From NCBI GenBank assembly GCA_009772925.1, contig WOUQ01000002.1:124001-188000 (forward strand): a stretch of 64,000 bases of DNA. The letters run 5' to 3'. A program made the position numbers and the translations under genes. Position 1 is the stretch's first letter. Each line of letters opens with the position of its first letter. The notes under the pieces are model-generated. The model saw nothing but the letters and a program-made list of their open reading frames with translations, had not been told where the DNA came from and searched no databases. Positions 15,619-24,059 of the stretch are shown piece after piece. The stretch is from a bacterium. Its GTDB lineage: Bacteria; Pseudomonadota; Gammaproteobacteria; Burkholderiales; Thiobacillaceae.

Positions 15619-15849
15619 ATGAACAAGACCCTGATGGCCCTGCTCGCCGCCGCTTCCATGTTCGCCTTCGGCGCCGCCCAGGCCGCTGACGCCAAGCCCG
15701 CCGACAAGGCCGCTCCCGCCGCCGTGGCCGCCACCGACGCCGCCGCCGCCAAGAAGGAAGCCAAGCCCGCCAAGAAGGAAGCCAAGAAGGCTGATAAGGC
15801 TGCTCCCGCCGCTGACGCCGCCAAGCCCGCCGAGCCCGCCAAGAAGTAA
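15619..15849 (+). CDS. Small Ala/Lys-rich secreted protein
   Basis: Encodes 76 residues. A good signal peptide (NKTLMALLAAASMFAFGAAQA, cut near residue 22) is followed by a mature part made almost only of Ala, Lys, Pro, Asp and Glu, with repeats of the type KKEAKPAKKEAKKA. GGAG lies seven bases before ATG 15619. The function is unknown; a periplasmic, cationic, disordered protein would fit an envelope-stress role under the adjacent PmrAB/QseBC-like system, but that is inference. It is flanked by a candidate regulator box upstream and a strong terminator downstream. Confidence 0.8.
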   Translation: MNKTLMALLAAASMFAFGAAQAADAKPADKAAPAAVAATDAAAAKKEAKPAKKEAKKADKAAPAADAAKPAEPAKK

Positions 15850-15870
15850 TCGGCGCTCACGGCACTGCAA

Positions 15871-15894
15871 AAGCGGGGTTCGCCCCGCTTTTTT
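15871..15894 (+). terminator. Rho-independent terminator
   Basis: Stem AAGCGGGG/CCCCGCTT with a TTCG tetraloop and a run of six T, 21 bases after the small secreted-protein gene. Confidence 0.93.
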
Positions 15895-15939
15895 CATGCC
15901 TCGTCACCCACTCGTCGGACCTGGCACGATAATTCGTCC

Positions 15940-16635
15940 ATGAAACTGCTACTCGCCGAAGACGACCCGATGATCGGCTCCAGCCTGGTGCAGGGGCTCA
16001 AGCAGGCGGGCTTCGCCGCGGACTGGGTGCGCGACGGACGCGAGGCGCGCAGCGCCGTGCACGCTGGCGGCTACGCACTGTTGCTGCTGGATCTCGGCCT
16101 GCCCGGCCTGGACGGCGTCGCCCTGCTGCGCGAACTGCGCCGCGACCAGATCGACATTCCCGTGCTGGTGATCACGGCGCGGGACACGGTGACGGACAAG
16201 ATCGCCGGCCTCAACCTGGGCGCCGACGACTACCTCACCAAGCCCTTCGACCTGAACGAACTCATCGCCCGCATCCATGCCCTGCTGCGCAGGCTGGGCG
16301 GCCGCGCGCAGAGCCACATGTGCCTGGGCGGCCTGTGCCTGAACCCACTGACGCGGGAAACCACCCTCGACGACAAGCCGCTGTCCCTGTCGCAGCGCGA
16401 GTTCTCGCTGCTGGAAGCCCTCCTGCAAAAGCCGGGCGCGGTGCTGTCCCGCGAGCAACTGGAAGACCGCCTCTACGGCTGGGGCGAGGAAGTGGCGAGC
16501 AACGCCGTCGAGGTCCACCTGCACAACCTGCGGCGCAAACTGGGCGCCGACTGGATCCGCAACGTGCGCGGCGTCGGCTACAAGTTGGCGGAGCCAGCCG
16601 CCCCCGCGGACGCGGCGGCGCCGACACGGCAATGA
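15940..16635 (+). CDS. QseB/PmrA-like response regulator
   Basis: Encodes 231 residues. The receiver domain has acidic residues AEDD at 6-9, phosphoacceptor Asp51 in LLDLGLPGLDG, and Lys in LTKPFDL. The OmpR-type winged-helix domain (about 125-220) ends NVRGVGYKL. A short Ala/Pro tail follows. It overlaps the kinase gene by four bases (ATGA), a typical two-component operon. By similarity it responds to envelope or metal cues, but QseB, PmrA and related regulators cannot be told apart from sequence alone. The CTTAAG-type box at 15530 is a likely target. Confidence 0.92.
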   Translation: MKLLLAEDDPMIGSSLVQGLKQAGFAADWVRDGREARSAVHAGGYALLLLDLGLPGLDGVALLRELRRDQIDIPVLVITARDTVTDKIAGLNLGADDYLTKPFDLNELIARIHALLRRLGGRAQSHMCLGGLCLNPLTRETTLDDKPLSLSQREFSLLEALLQKPGAVLSREQLEDRLYGWGEEVASNAVEVHLHNLRRKLGADWIRNVRGVGYKLAEPAAPADAAAPTRQ

Positions 16636-17930
16636 ACTCCATCCGCGGCCGCCTGTTGCTCTGGCAGATCAGCGCGCTCCTGCTGACCGGCATCCTCGCC
16701 AGCGTCGTCACCTACCTGCTGGCCTGGGACGGCTTCAACCGCATCCGCGACTTCGGCCTGGAACAGATCGCCTACTCGGTGGTACGCCACGGCGTCGAAT
16801 ACGAGGACGACGAGGAAGTCCGCAACGATCGCGGCCAGTTCATCAGCCAGATCTGGGCGTCCGACGGTCGCCTGCTCAATTCCTCCATCGACGACATCGG
16901 TCCGCCACTGCAACAGCCGGGCCTCCATGTGGTCGACTGGGACCAGACCGAATGGCGCGTATATGCCCTCAAGGAGGGCGGCCTCACCATCCAGGTAGCG
17001 TCGAACATGGCCAACCGCGCGCGCAAGTTCGCCAACATTGTGCCCTGGCTATTCATCCCGCTGGGCCTGCTGGTAGTGGTTCTCGGCCTGCTCATCCGCG
17101 CCGCCGTGGCGCGCGCGCTGGCCCCCCTCGAACAGGTGCGCGGGGAGATCGTGCAGCGTGGCGCGCCGCGGCTGCAGGCGCTGGACAGCGCGGGCTTGCC
17201 GAGCGAGGTCGCGCCCCTGGTGGATGCCCTCAACGACCTGCTCACGCGTCTGGACGGGGCCATGGCCGGCCAGCGCCGCTTCATCGCCGACGCCGCCCAC
17301 GAACTGCGCAGTCCGCTCACCGCCATCCGCCTGCAATCCCAGCTCGCCAGCCGGGCGCAGGATGCCGCCACGCGCGAGCACGCGCTGGAGCAACTGGCGG
17401 CGGGCGTCGATCGCGCCGCCCATCTGGTGGAACAACTGCTGAACATGGCCCGCCTCGAACCGGACGCGCGGCGCGTGCAATTCGAGCCGCTGGCCCTGGA
17501 CGCGCTGATCAAGGAATGCGTCGCCGATTTCTCCGCGCTGGCCGACGCCCGCGGCATCGACCTGGGCGTCGGCGAGTGCGTGTCCCTCACCCTGATGGGC
17601 GAGAGCGCGAGCCTGCGTATGCTGCTGCGCAACCTCATCGACAACGCCCTGCGCTACTGCGCGCCGGGGGCGCGCGTGGACGTGGAACTGCGGGCGGACG
17701 CGGAAGTGGCGCTGTTGACCGTCAGCGACACCGGCCCCGGCATCCCGCCCGAGGCAAGGGAACGGGTGTTCGAGCGCTTCCAGCGTCTGGCCGGCGCGGA
17801 GGTACCCGGCAGCGGCCTCGGCCTCGCCATCGCCAGGCAGGTGGCCGTCATGCACGGCGGCGAGATCCGGCTCGCCGACGCAACGGGCGGCGGCCTGCGC
17901 GTGGATATCCGTCTGCCGCTCCGGCACTGA
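16632..17930 (+). CDS. QseC/PmrB-like sensor histidine kinase
   Basis: Encodes 432 residues. Two membrane helices (about 8-30 and 135-157) bracket a periplasmic sensor of roughly 105 residues that contains an acidic patch, VEYEDDEEVRND, which could bind cations (inference; PmrB uses acidic ExxE motifs). HAMP-like sequence follows, then the H-box with phosphoacceptor His223 (AHELRSPLTAI), the N-box LLRNLIDNALRY, and the G-boxes DTGPGIPP and GSGLGLAIA. It is the partner of the overlapping response regulator at 15940-16635. The domain order and length match the family. Confidence 0.92.
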   Translation: MNSIRGRLLLWQISALLLTGILASVVTYLLAWDGFNRIRDFGLEQIAYSVVRHGVEYEDDEEVRNDRGQFISQIWASDGRLLNSSIDDIGPPLQQPGLHVVDWDQTEWRVYALKEGGLTIQVASNMANRARKFANIVPWLFIPLGLLVVVLGLLIRAAVARALAPLEQVRGEIVQRGAPRLQALDSAGLPSEVAPLVDALNDLLTRLDGAMAGQRRFIADAAHELRSPLTAIRLQSQLASRAQDAATREHALEQLAAGVDRAAHLVEQLLNMARLEPDARRVQFEPLALDALIKECVADFSALADARGIDLGVGECVSLTLMGESASLRMLLRNLIDNALRYCAPGARVDVELRADAEVALLTVSDTGPGIPPEARERVFERFQRLAGAEVPGSGLGLAIARQVAVMHGGEIRLADATGGGLRVDIRLPLRH

Positions 17931-18015
17931 GCCTGAATACCGCCCCACGCGCGCGAGCATTCCTGCAACCCCGCCCGATGGCATAAGCTATTGGTTTTCG
18001 TGCCAGCCAACCGCC

Positions 18016-19905
18016 ATGCCCGCTCCCAACTCCCTCATCCTGGCCACCGCCGAACACCTGAGCCGCTTCGCGCCCTTCGACAGCATGGCGCGGGAACACC
18101 TGATCTGGCTGGCCGAGCGGCTCAAGCTGGCCTACTACGGCAAGAACGAGGTGCTGCTGTCGCCGGAGCACGGCGACGTCAAGCGCCTGTACATCATCAA
18201 GCAGGGCGCCGTGCAGGTGGAGCAAAGCGGCACCGGTGGGGCCTGGCTGGAACTGCACGAGGGCGAATCCTTCCCGCTCGGCGCCCTGCTGGGCGGACGC
18301 GTGGCGATCTCCACCTTCACCGCCATCACCGACGTCTTCACCTATGAGCTGTCGGCCGACGAGTTCCGCGAACTGCTGCGCCTGTCCCCGGTGTTCCAGG
18401 ATTTCTGCACGCGTCGCATCGCCACCCTGTTGGAACGCTCGCAGCGCAGCGTGCAGGCGCGCTATGCCGCCTCCACGGCGGAACAACAGTCGCTGCGCAG
18501 CCCCCTGTCCAGCATCGCCCGGCGCAAGCCGGTGACCTGCCGGCCGGAAACCCCGCTGCGCGAGGCTCTGGACACCATCCAGGAAAACCGTATCAGCGCC
18601 ATCGTCGTGGTGGAGGACGGCGACCGCCCGGTGGGCGTGTTCTCGGTGCGCGACCTCATCAGCCGCGTCATCCTGCCCGCCACCGACCTCGCCACCCCGA
18701 TGCGCGAGGTGATGACGCCGAACCCCGTCTCCCTGCCTTCCACCGCCCACGCCTTCGAGGCCGCCATGCTCATGGCCCGGCACGGCTTCCGCCACGTGCT
18801 GGTGGCGGACGCCGGCCGCCTGACCGGGGTGATCTCGGAAAAGGACCTGTTCTCCCTGCAACGCGTGGGCGTCACCCAGATCTCCGCCGCCATTCGTAGT
18901 GCCATGGACCTCAACACCCTGGTGCGCGCCGCCGAGGACATCCGCCAGTTGGGCCACAACATGATGGCCCAGGGCGTCGCCGCCGAGCAGCTCACGCAGA
19001 TCCTCTCCACCCTCAACGACCTGCTCACCCAGCGCGTCATCGAACTGGAGTGCTCCGCCACCAAGGACTGCCGCTATCACTTCTGCTGGCTGGCCTTCGG
19101 TTCCGAAGGCAGGCTGGAGCAGACGCTGTCCACCGACCAGGACAACGGACTCATCTTCACCGTGCCCGAGGGGGAGACCGTGGAGCAGGCGCGCGCCTGC
19201 CTGCTGCCGCTGGCGGAGCGCATCAACCGCGCCCTGGACGCCTGTGGCTTCCCCCTGTGCAAGGGCGAGATCATGGCGATGAACCCGAATTGGTGCCTGT
19301 CGCTGGATGAATGGAAGGCCACCTTCTCGCGCTGGATCGATGCCGGCGACCCGGAATCCCTGCTCAACGCCAGCATCTTCTTCGACTTCCGGCCGCTGCT
19401 GGGCAAGGAGCAACTGGCCGAGGAACTGCAAGCCTGGCTGCTGTCCAAGACCACCGCGAACCCGCGCTTCCTGCACCAGATGGCGGCCAACGCCCTGCGC
19501 AACCGGCCGCCGCTCGGCCTGGTACGGGACTTCGTGGTGGATGGCGAGGGCGACCAGGCCAACACCCTGGATCTCAAGCTGAACGGCACCACGCCCTTCG
19601 TCGATGCCGCCCGGGTCTTCGCCCTGGCCACCGGCGTCGCCGCCACTGGCACCGCCCCGCGCCTGCGCGGGGCGGCCCCGAAGCTGAACATCCCGGAGTC
19701 CGAGGTGGAGGCCTGGCTGTCCTCCTTCTTCTTCATCCAGATGCTGCGCCTGCATGGCCAGCACGAGGAAATGCAGGCGGGCAAGGCGATGGATAACCGC
19801 ATCGATCCGGACGAACTCAACGATCTGGACCGCCGCATCCTCAAGGAATCCTTCCGCCAGGCGCGCAAGGTGCAGGCCCGGCTGGCCCTGGACTACAAGG
19901 TGTAA
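18016..19905 (+). CDS. cNMP-binding/CBS/DUF294 nucleotidyltransferase-like regulator
   Basis: Encodes 629 residues. Order: a cyclic-nucleotide-binding-like domain (about 15-130), two CBS motifs (about 170-290), a GlnD-like DUF294 nucleotidyltransferase domain (about 330-470, with GSEGRLEQTLSTDQDNGL preserving the G-S and D-x-D pattern), and a DUF294 C-terminal domain to the end. It is a cytoplasmic regulatory protein. Across proteobacteria this family is encoded beside DEDDh exonucleases and the DUF4212/VC_2705-type symporter, exactly as here, so a role in controlling that symporter or acetate use is reasonable but unproven. The exonuclease gene begins three bases after its stop codon. Confidence 0.88.
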   Translation: MPAPNSLILATAEHLSRFAPFDSMAREHLIWLAERLKLAYYGKNEVLLSPEHGDVKRLYIIKQGAVQVEQSGTGGAWLELHEGESFPLGALLGGRVAISTFTAITDVFTYELSADEFRELLRLSPVFQDFCTRRIATLLERSQRSVQARYAASTAEQQSLRSPLSSIARRKPVTCRPETPLREALDTIQENRISAIVVVEDGDRPVGVFSVRDLISRVILPATDLATPMREVMTPNPVSLPSTAHAFEAAMLMARHGFRHVLVADAGRLTGVISEKDLFSLQRVGVTQISAAIRSAMDLNTLVRAAEDIRQLGHNMMAQGVAAEQLTQILSTLNDLLTQRVIELECSATKDCRYHFCWLAFGSEGRLEQTLSTDQDNGLIFTVPEGETVEQARACLLPLAERINRALDACGFPLCKGEIMAMNPNWCLSLDEWKATFSRWIDAGDPESLLNASIFFDFRPLLGKEQLAEELQAWLLSKTTANPRFLHQMAANALRNRPPLGLVRDFVVDGEGDQANTLDLKLNGTTPFVDAARVFALATGVAATGTAPRLRGAAPKLNIPESEVEAWLSSFFFIQMLRLHGQHEEMQAGKAMDNRIDPDELNDLDRRILKESFRQARKVQARLALDYKV

Positions 19906-19908
19906 GCC

Positions 19909-20613
19909 ATGGGATTGCTCGATCGCCTGTTCGGCCGCCGCGTCCACCTTGATCCCGCCCTGAGCGGCCGCTTGGACGCCTGGAGCGGACGGCCCGAGGC
20001 CGATCTTTCCGAGGATTTCGATGCCACCCGCTACGTCGTGGTGGACGTGGAAACCACCGGCCTCGACCTGGCGCGCGACCGCCTCATCGCCATCGGCGCC
20101 TGCGCGGTGGAAAACGGCGAGGTGGTAATGGCCGACAGCTTCGAGATCGTGCTGCGCCAGGACCGCATCAGCACCAAGGACAACATCCTCATCCACGGCA
20201 TCGGCGGCGAGGCCCAGCGCGAGGGCCTGGAGCCCGCGGAGGCGCTGCTGCGCTTCCTCGATTTCCTCGGCAAGTCGCCCCTGGTGGCCTTTCACGTCAC
20301 CTTCGACCAGACCATGATCAAACGCGCGGTCAAGGAATACCTGGGCTTCGACTTCAAGCACCCGTGGCTTGACCTGGCCTACGTCATGCCCGGCCTGCTG
20401 CCCCAGTTCGCGCAACGCTACCGCGCCCTCGACGACTGGTCCAACTACTTCGAGATCAGCAATTTCGCGCGCCACAGCGCGCTCGCCGACGCCCTGGCCA
20501 CCGCCCAACTGTTCCTCTGCGCGCTGCCGCTGGCGCGCGACAAGCAGTCCTCCTGTTACCGCAATCTGCAGGATCTCGAGAAAGCGCAGCGCTGGATCAA
20601 CTGGACCGGCTGA
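19909..20613 (+). CDS. DEDDh 3'-5' exonuclease (DnaQ-like)
   Basis: Encodes 234 residues. An N-terminal basic helix of about 40 residues precedes the exonuclease fold. Exo I is VVDVETTGLD, Exo II is VAFHVTFDQTMI, and the Exo III His and Asp fall in ARHSALADALAT, so all catalytic residues are present and the domain should be active on nucleic acid. It sits three bases after the DUF294 gene. Why a nuclease travels with a symporter module is unknown; RNA or small-nucleotide turnover is a possibility. It should not be called the replicative epsilon subunit, since it lacks that context. Confidence 0.88.
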   Translation: MGLLDRLFGRRVHLDPALSGRLDAWSGRPEADLSEDFDATRYVVVDVETTGLDLARDRLIAIGACAVENGEVVMADSFEIVLRQDRISTKDNILIHGIGGEAQREGLEPAEALLRFLDFLGKSPLVAFHVTFDQTMIKRAVKEYLGFDFKHPWLDLAYVMPGLLPQFAQRYRALDDWSNYFEISNFARHSALADALATAQLFLCALPLARDKQSSCYRNLQDLEKAQRWINWTG

Positions 20614-20686
20614 GCCGGCTGGCCGGCTTCGCATTTGTGCGCCGCAAAATTAGCCCTTTCTAATCAACGGCTTATTTCTTTTCCAA

Positions 20687-20718
20687 TTGGCTTGAGCCGG
20701 CCTCTTTCCGGCTATACT
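20687..20718 (+). promoter_or_regulatory. Probable sigma70-type promoter for the DUF4212/symporter pair
   Basis: The -10 is TATACT at 20713-20718. Candidate -35 elements are TTGGCT (20687, 20-base spacer) or TTGAGC (20692, 15-base spacer), both off the ideal 17. The region upstream (20635-20690) is locally AT-rich. The leader to the DUF4212 start is about 100 bases. Confidence 0.5.
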
Positions 20719-20822
20719 CCGCGAGCCGCTGCGTGGCTGTCTGCGCACGGGTCTGGGGGAGGAGGGTCTGCTCACGCGGGCTTCCCAGACAGTGCCACCT
20801 TGTTTCCAAATGGAGGAGCGCA

Positions 20823-21086
20823 ATGCAACTGACGGACAAGCACCGTGAGTATTGGAGCAAGAATCTGCGGCTGACCGCAGTTCTGCTCGCCATCTGGTTC
20901 GTAGTGACCTTCGTCGTGATCTGGTTCGCCAAGGAACTCAACGAAATCGTCATCGCGGGCTTTCCCTTCGCCTTCTACATGGGCGCCCAGGGAGCTTTGA
21001 TCATCTACGTCATTGTTATCTGGTTCTACGCAAACAAGATGAACCAGATGGACAAAGACTATGGCGTCCACGAAGGGGAGGACTGA
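20823..21086 (+). CDS. DUF4212 symporter small subunit
   Basis: Encodes 87 residues with two membrane helices (about 18-38 and 50-70). The N-terminal REYWSKNLRLTAVLL and the C-terminal YANKMNQMDKDYGV are characteristic of the putative solute:sodium symporter small subunit family. GGAGG lies eight bases before ATG 20823. The symporter gene begins one base after its stop, so synthesis is coupled. It is the counterpart of the DUF485 subunit of the other symporter system. Confidence 0.93.
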   Translation: MQLTDKHREYWSKNLRLTAVLLAIWFVVTFVVIWFAKELNEIVIAGFPFAFYMGAQGALIIYVIVIWFYANKMNQMDKDYGVHEGED

Positions 21087-21087
21087 C

Positions 21088-23271
21088 ATGGCCAACGCGG
21101 TATCTTCCAACCAGGCCTTCTTCAATCAGCTGAAGAAGTACTACAGCTTCTATACCGGCGGCTTCATCGCCTTCGTCATCGTCCTCGCCATCCTGGAGCA
21201 GATGGGCCTGTCGCCCAAGTGGATCGGCTACATCTTCCTGGCCGCCACCATCGCCCTCTACGCCGGCATCGGCATCATGTCGAAGACCGCCGACGTGTCC
21301 GAGTACTACGTCGCCGGTCGTCGCGTGCCTGCGCTGTTCAACGGCATGGCGACGGGCGCGGACTGGATGTCGGCGGCATCCTTCATCGGCATGGCGGGTA
21401 CCCTGTACCTGACCGGCTATGACGGCCTCGCCTTCGTCATGGGCTGGACCGGCGGCTACGTGCTGGTGGCGCTGTTCCTGGCGCCCTACCTGCGCAAGTT
21501 CGGCCAGTTCACCATCCCCGACTTCCTGGGCGCCCGCTACGGCGGCAACCTGCCGCGGACGTTGGGCGTGCTGGCGGCCATCATCTGCTCCTTCGTCTAC
21601 GTGGTGGCGCAGATCTACGGCGTCGGCCTGATCACCAGCCGCTTCACCGGCCTGGAGTTCCAGGTGGGCGTGTTCGTCGGCCTGGCCGGCATCCTGGTGT
21701 GTTCCTTCCTCGGCGGCATGCGCGCCGTCACCTGGACCCAGGTGGCCCAGTACATCATCCTGATCATCGCCTACATGATCCCGGTGGTGTGGCTGTCGGT
21801 AAAAATTACCGGCAACCCGATCCCGCAGATCGCCTACGGCAGCGTCCTGCAGCAGGTGACCCAGCTTGAGAAGGAGCTGAACAATCCGGATACGCCCAAG
21901 GGCGCGGCCGAAGCCACCGTGCGCGCGATCCACAAGGAGAAGGCGACGGAGATGGGCGACAAGCTCAAGGCCCTGGACGAGGCGGTGAAGGCCGGCAATG
22001 GTGCCGCCTTCTACGCCGAGCAGAAGGCCAAGGTGGAACAGAAGGTCACTGACCTGAAGGCCGCCCCCGAGCCGGACGCCAAGGCCATCGCCGGCGCCGA
22101 GAAGGCCGTCAAGGACTTCCCGCCCAACGTCGAAGCGCTGCAGGCAAGCTGGAAGAAGGCCGAGGCCGGCGCCAAGGGCAAGGCCGGTCCGGTCGCGGGC
22201 CATGCCACCCCCTTCTCCGGCAAGGGCGCCGAGGCGAAACTGATGAAGGAAAATCCGAACGCCACGCCGGAGGAAATCGCCAAGGCCAAGGCCGAGGACA
22301 AGAAGGCCTCCGACACCAAGCGGCTCAACTTCATCACCCTGGTGCTGTGCCTGATGGTGGGTACCGCCTCGCTGCCGCATATCCTGATGCGCTACTACAC
22401 CACCCCCTCGGTGCGTGATGCGCGCAAGTCGGTGTTCTGGTCGCTGTTCTTCATCTTCCTGCTCTACTTCACCGCCCCGGCCCTGGCCGTGTTGGCGAAG
22501 TTCGAGGTGTACAACAGCCTCGTGGGCTCGTCATTCGCCTCGCTGCCAGCCTGGGTATCCAACTGGTCGGCGGTGGATGCGACGCTGATGAAGATCGTCG
22601 ACATGAACAAGGACGGCTTGATCCAGCTCGCCGAGATCACCATCGGCGGCGACCTGATCGTGCTGGCCACGCCGGAGATCGCCGGGCTGCCCTACGTCAT
22701 CTCGGGTCTGGTCGCCGCCGGCGGTCTGGCCGCCGCGCTGTCCACCGCCGACGGCCTGCTGCTGACCATCGCCAACGCCCTGTCGCACGACGTCTACTAC
22801 AAGATGATCGACCCCAACGCGTCCACCGTCCGCCGCATCACCATCTCCAAGGTCCTGCTCCTGGTGGTGGCCCTGGTCGCGGCCTACGTGACCTCGCTGA
22901 AGCCGGGGGACATCCTGTTCCTGGTGGGTGCGGCCTTCTCGCTGGCGGCCTCGGCCTTCTTCCCGGCCCTGGTCCTCGGGGTGTTCTGGAAGCGCGCCAA
23001 CTACCTGGGCGCCGTCATCGGCATGATCGCCGGCCTGGCCGTGTGCATGTACTACATGTTCACGACCTACGACTTCTTCGGCGGCGTCGCGGCCAACGAA
23101 TGGTTCGGCATCAAGCCCATCTCCGCCGGCATCTTCGGCATGCCCGCCGGCTTCCTGGGCGTGATCATCGGCTCCCTGCTCTCCCCGGCCCCGTCCAAGG
23201 AGATCCAGGATCTGGTCGACCACGTGCGCTACCCCAGCCTGGAAGGCGACATCAACACCAAGGCGGCCTAA
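21088..23271 (+). CDS. VC_2705-family sodium:solute symporter with large cytoplasmic-loop insert
   Basis: Encodes 727 residues with about 13 membrane helices. Family stretches include SEYYVAGRRVPALFNGMATGADWMSAASF near 70-100, GTASLPHILMRYYTTPSVRDARKS, and the STADGLLLTIANALSHDVYY segment. A charged Ala/Lys/Glu-rich insert occupies roughly residues 245-405 between two helices and is predicted to be helical; shorter loops of this character are, to my knowledge, normal in this family, but this one is long. The likely role is Na+-driven carboxylate uptake (acetate-like). A double terminator follows at 23284-23358. Confidence 0.88.
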   Translation: MANAVSSNQAFFNQLKKYYSFYTGGFIAFVIVLAILEQMGLSPKWIGYIFLAATIALYAGIGIMSKTADVSEYYVAGRRVPALFNGMATGADWMSAASFIGMAGTLYLTGYDGLAFVMGWTGGYVLVALFLAPYLRKFGQFTIPDFLGARYGGNLPRTLGVLAAIICSFVYVVAQIYGVGLITSRFTGLEFQVGVFVGLAGILVCSFLGGMRAVTWTQVAQYIILIIAYMIPVVWLSVKITGNPIPQIAYGSVLQQVTQLEKELNNPDTPKGAAEATVRAIHKEKATEMGDKLKALDEAVKAGNGAAFYAEQKAKVEQKVTDLKAAPEPDAKAIAGAEKAVKDFPPNVEALQASWKKAEAGAKGKAGPVAGHATPFSGKGAEAKLMKENPNATPEEIAKAKAEDKKASDTKRLNFITLVLCLMVGTASLPHILMRYYTTPSVRDARKSVFWSLFFIFLLYFTAPALAVLAKFEVYNSLVGSSFASLPAWVSNWSAVDATLMKIVDMNKDGLIQLAEITIGGDLIVLATPEIAGLPYVISGLVAAGGLAAALSTADGLLLTIANALSHDVYYKMIDPNASTVRRITISKVLLLVVALVAAYVTSLKPGDILFLVGAAFSLAASAFFPALVLGVFWKRANYLGAVIGMIAGLAVCMYYMFTTYDFFGGVAANEWFGIKPISAGIFGMPAGFLGVIIGSLLSPAPSKEIQDLVDHVRYPSLEGDINTKAA

Positions 23272-23283
23272 GCCCCGCGGTGC

Positions 23284-23309
23284 AACCACCCCGGCCTGCC
23301 GGGGTGGTT
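23284..23309 (+). terminator. First terminator hairpin after the symporter
   Basis: Perfect 11-base arms AACCACCCCGG/CCGGGGTGGTT with a CCTG loop, starting 13 bases after the stop codon. Its right arm shares three bases (23307-23309) with the next, larger hairpin, so the two structures compete. Confidence 0.8.
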
Positions 23310-23358
23310 CCCAGAAAAGACAAGGCCCGCATCTGCGGGCCTTGTCTTTTCTGGGAAC
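23307..23358. terminator. Large bidirectional terminator hairpin
   Basis: Perfect 25-base arms with a two-base loop (TC at 23332-23333). The arms contain AAAAGACAAGGCCCGCA and its complement, so each strand has a GC stem followed by a T-rich stretch. It lies between the convergent symporter and TPR genes and can serve both. Confidence 0.9.
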
Positions 23359-23370
23359 GGGAAGTGCGGA

Positions 23371-23964
23371 TCAGCGCCCGGGCAGATGGGCAACCAGATC
23401 TTGCAGGTCGCTGCGTTGCGCGTCGTGGATCAGGCGCTTCGCGGTCTGCGGCTCGTAGTCCACCAGGTGGCGGATGACCGCCTCCACCTTGTCCGGCTGG
23501 TTGTTGTGGTAGCGGGCCATGCCCAGGGCATACCAGGCCACCCCGTTCATCGGCTGCAAGGTCGCGGCCTGTTCCAGGGCCTCGGCGGCGGCGGCGTGGT
23601 CGCCCTGATGGGCATGCATCATGCCGATACCGTACCAGGCCAGGTCGTGCTTGGGGTTCAGCTCGACGGCGCGGCGCAGGGCGACCAGGCCACCCTCCGG
23701 GTTGCCGAGTTGCTCGCGCGCGTAACCCAGGTTGTACCAGGTGTCGGCATGCTCCGGCTCCAGCGCCAGGGCCTTGTCGAACCAGTCCGCCGCCGCCGCC
23801 CAGCGCTTCTTGCGCGCGTGGATCCAGGCGATGCTGCGCGCCGCGCGGACGTCGCGCGGATTCGCGCGGAAGCTCTCGACATAGGCTTCCGCGGACTTGT
23901 CCGGCATGCGCAGCCAGTCGAAGACGATGGCGCGCAGGGTGTAACGGAAATGGTCGAAGTTCAT
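23371..23964 (-). CDS. TPR-repeat protein
   Basis: Encodes 197 residues from Met at 23964; in-frame sequence further upstream is non-conserved and overlaps the divergent promoter region. It contains about four tetratricopeptide repeats (residues 30-165), with canonical spacing in ADTWYNLGYAREQLGNPEGG and AWYGIGMMHAHQGDHAAAAEAL. There is no signal peptide. It is a probable protein-interaction adaptor of unknown partner. Convergent with the symporter gene and sharing the bidirectional terminator, and divergent from the small membrane-protein gene at 24060. Confidence 0.85.
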   Translation of the reverse strand: MNFDHFRYTLRAIVFDWLRMPDKSAEAYVESFRANPRDVRAARSIAWIHARKKRWAAAADWFDKALALEPEHADTWYNLGYAREQLGNPEGGLVALRRAVELNPKHDLAWYGIGMMHAHQGDHAAAAEALEQAATLQPMNGVAWYALGMARYHNNQPDKVEAVIRHLVDYEPQTAKRLIHDAQRSDLQDLVAHLPGR

Positions 23965-24059
23965 GGCGGCGGTCGGCGGACGGAAGGGCGATTTTCCCGG
24001 CGTCGGCGGCGCTCGGCAAGATAAAATACGCACTTCCACCGACCCCATCCACCGCCTCC

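Noticed and set aside
17848-20634. 928-codon antisense frame opposite the DUF294/exonuclease genes
   Set aside because: The plus-strand genes have intact catalytic motifs; the antisense product is low-complexity.
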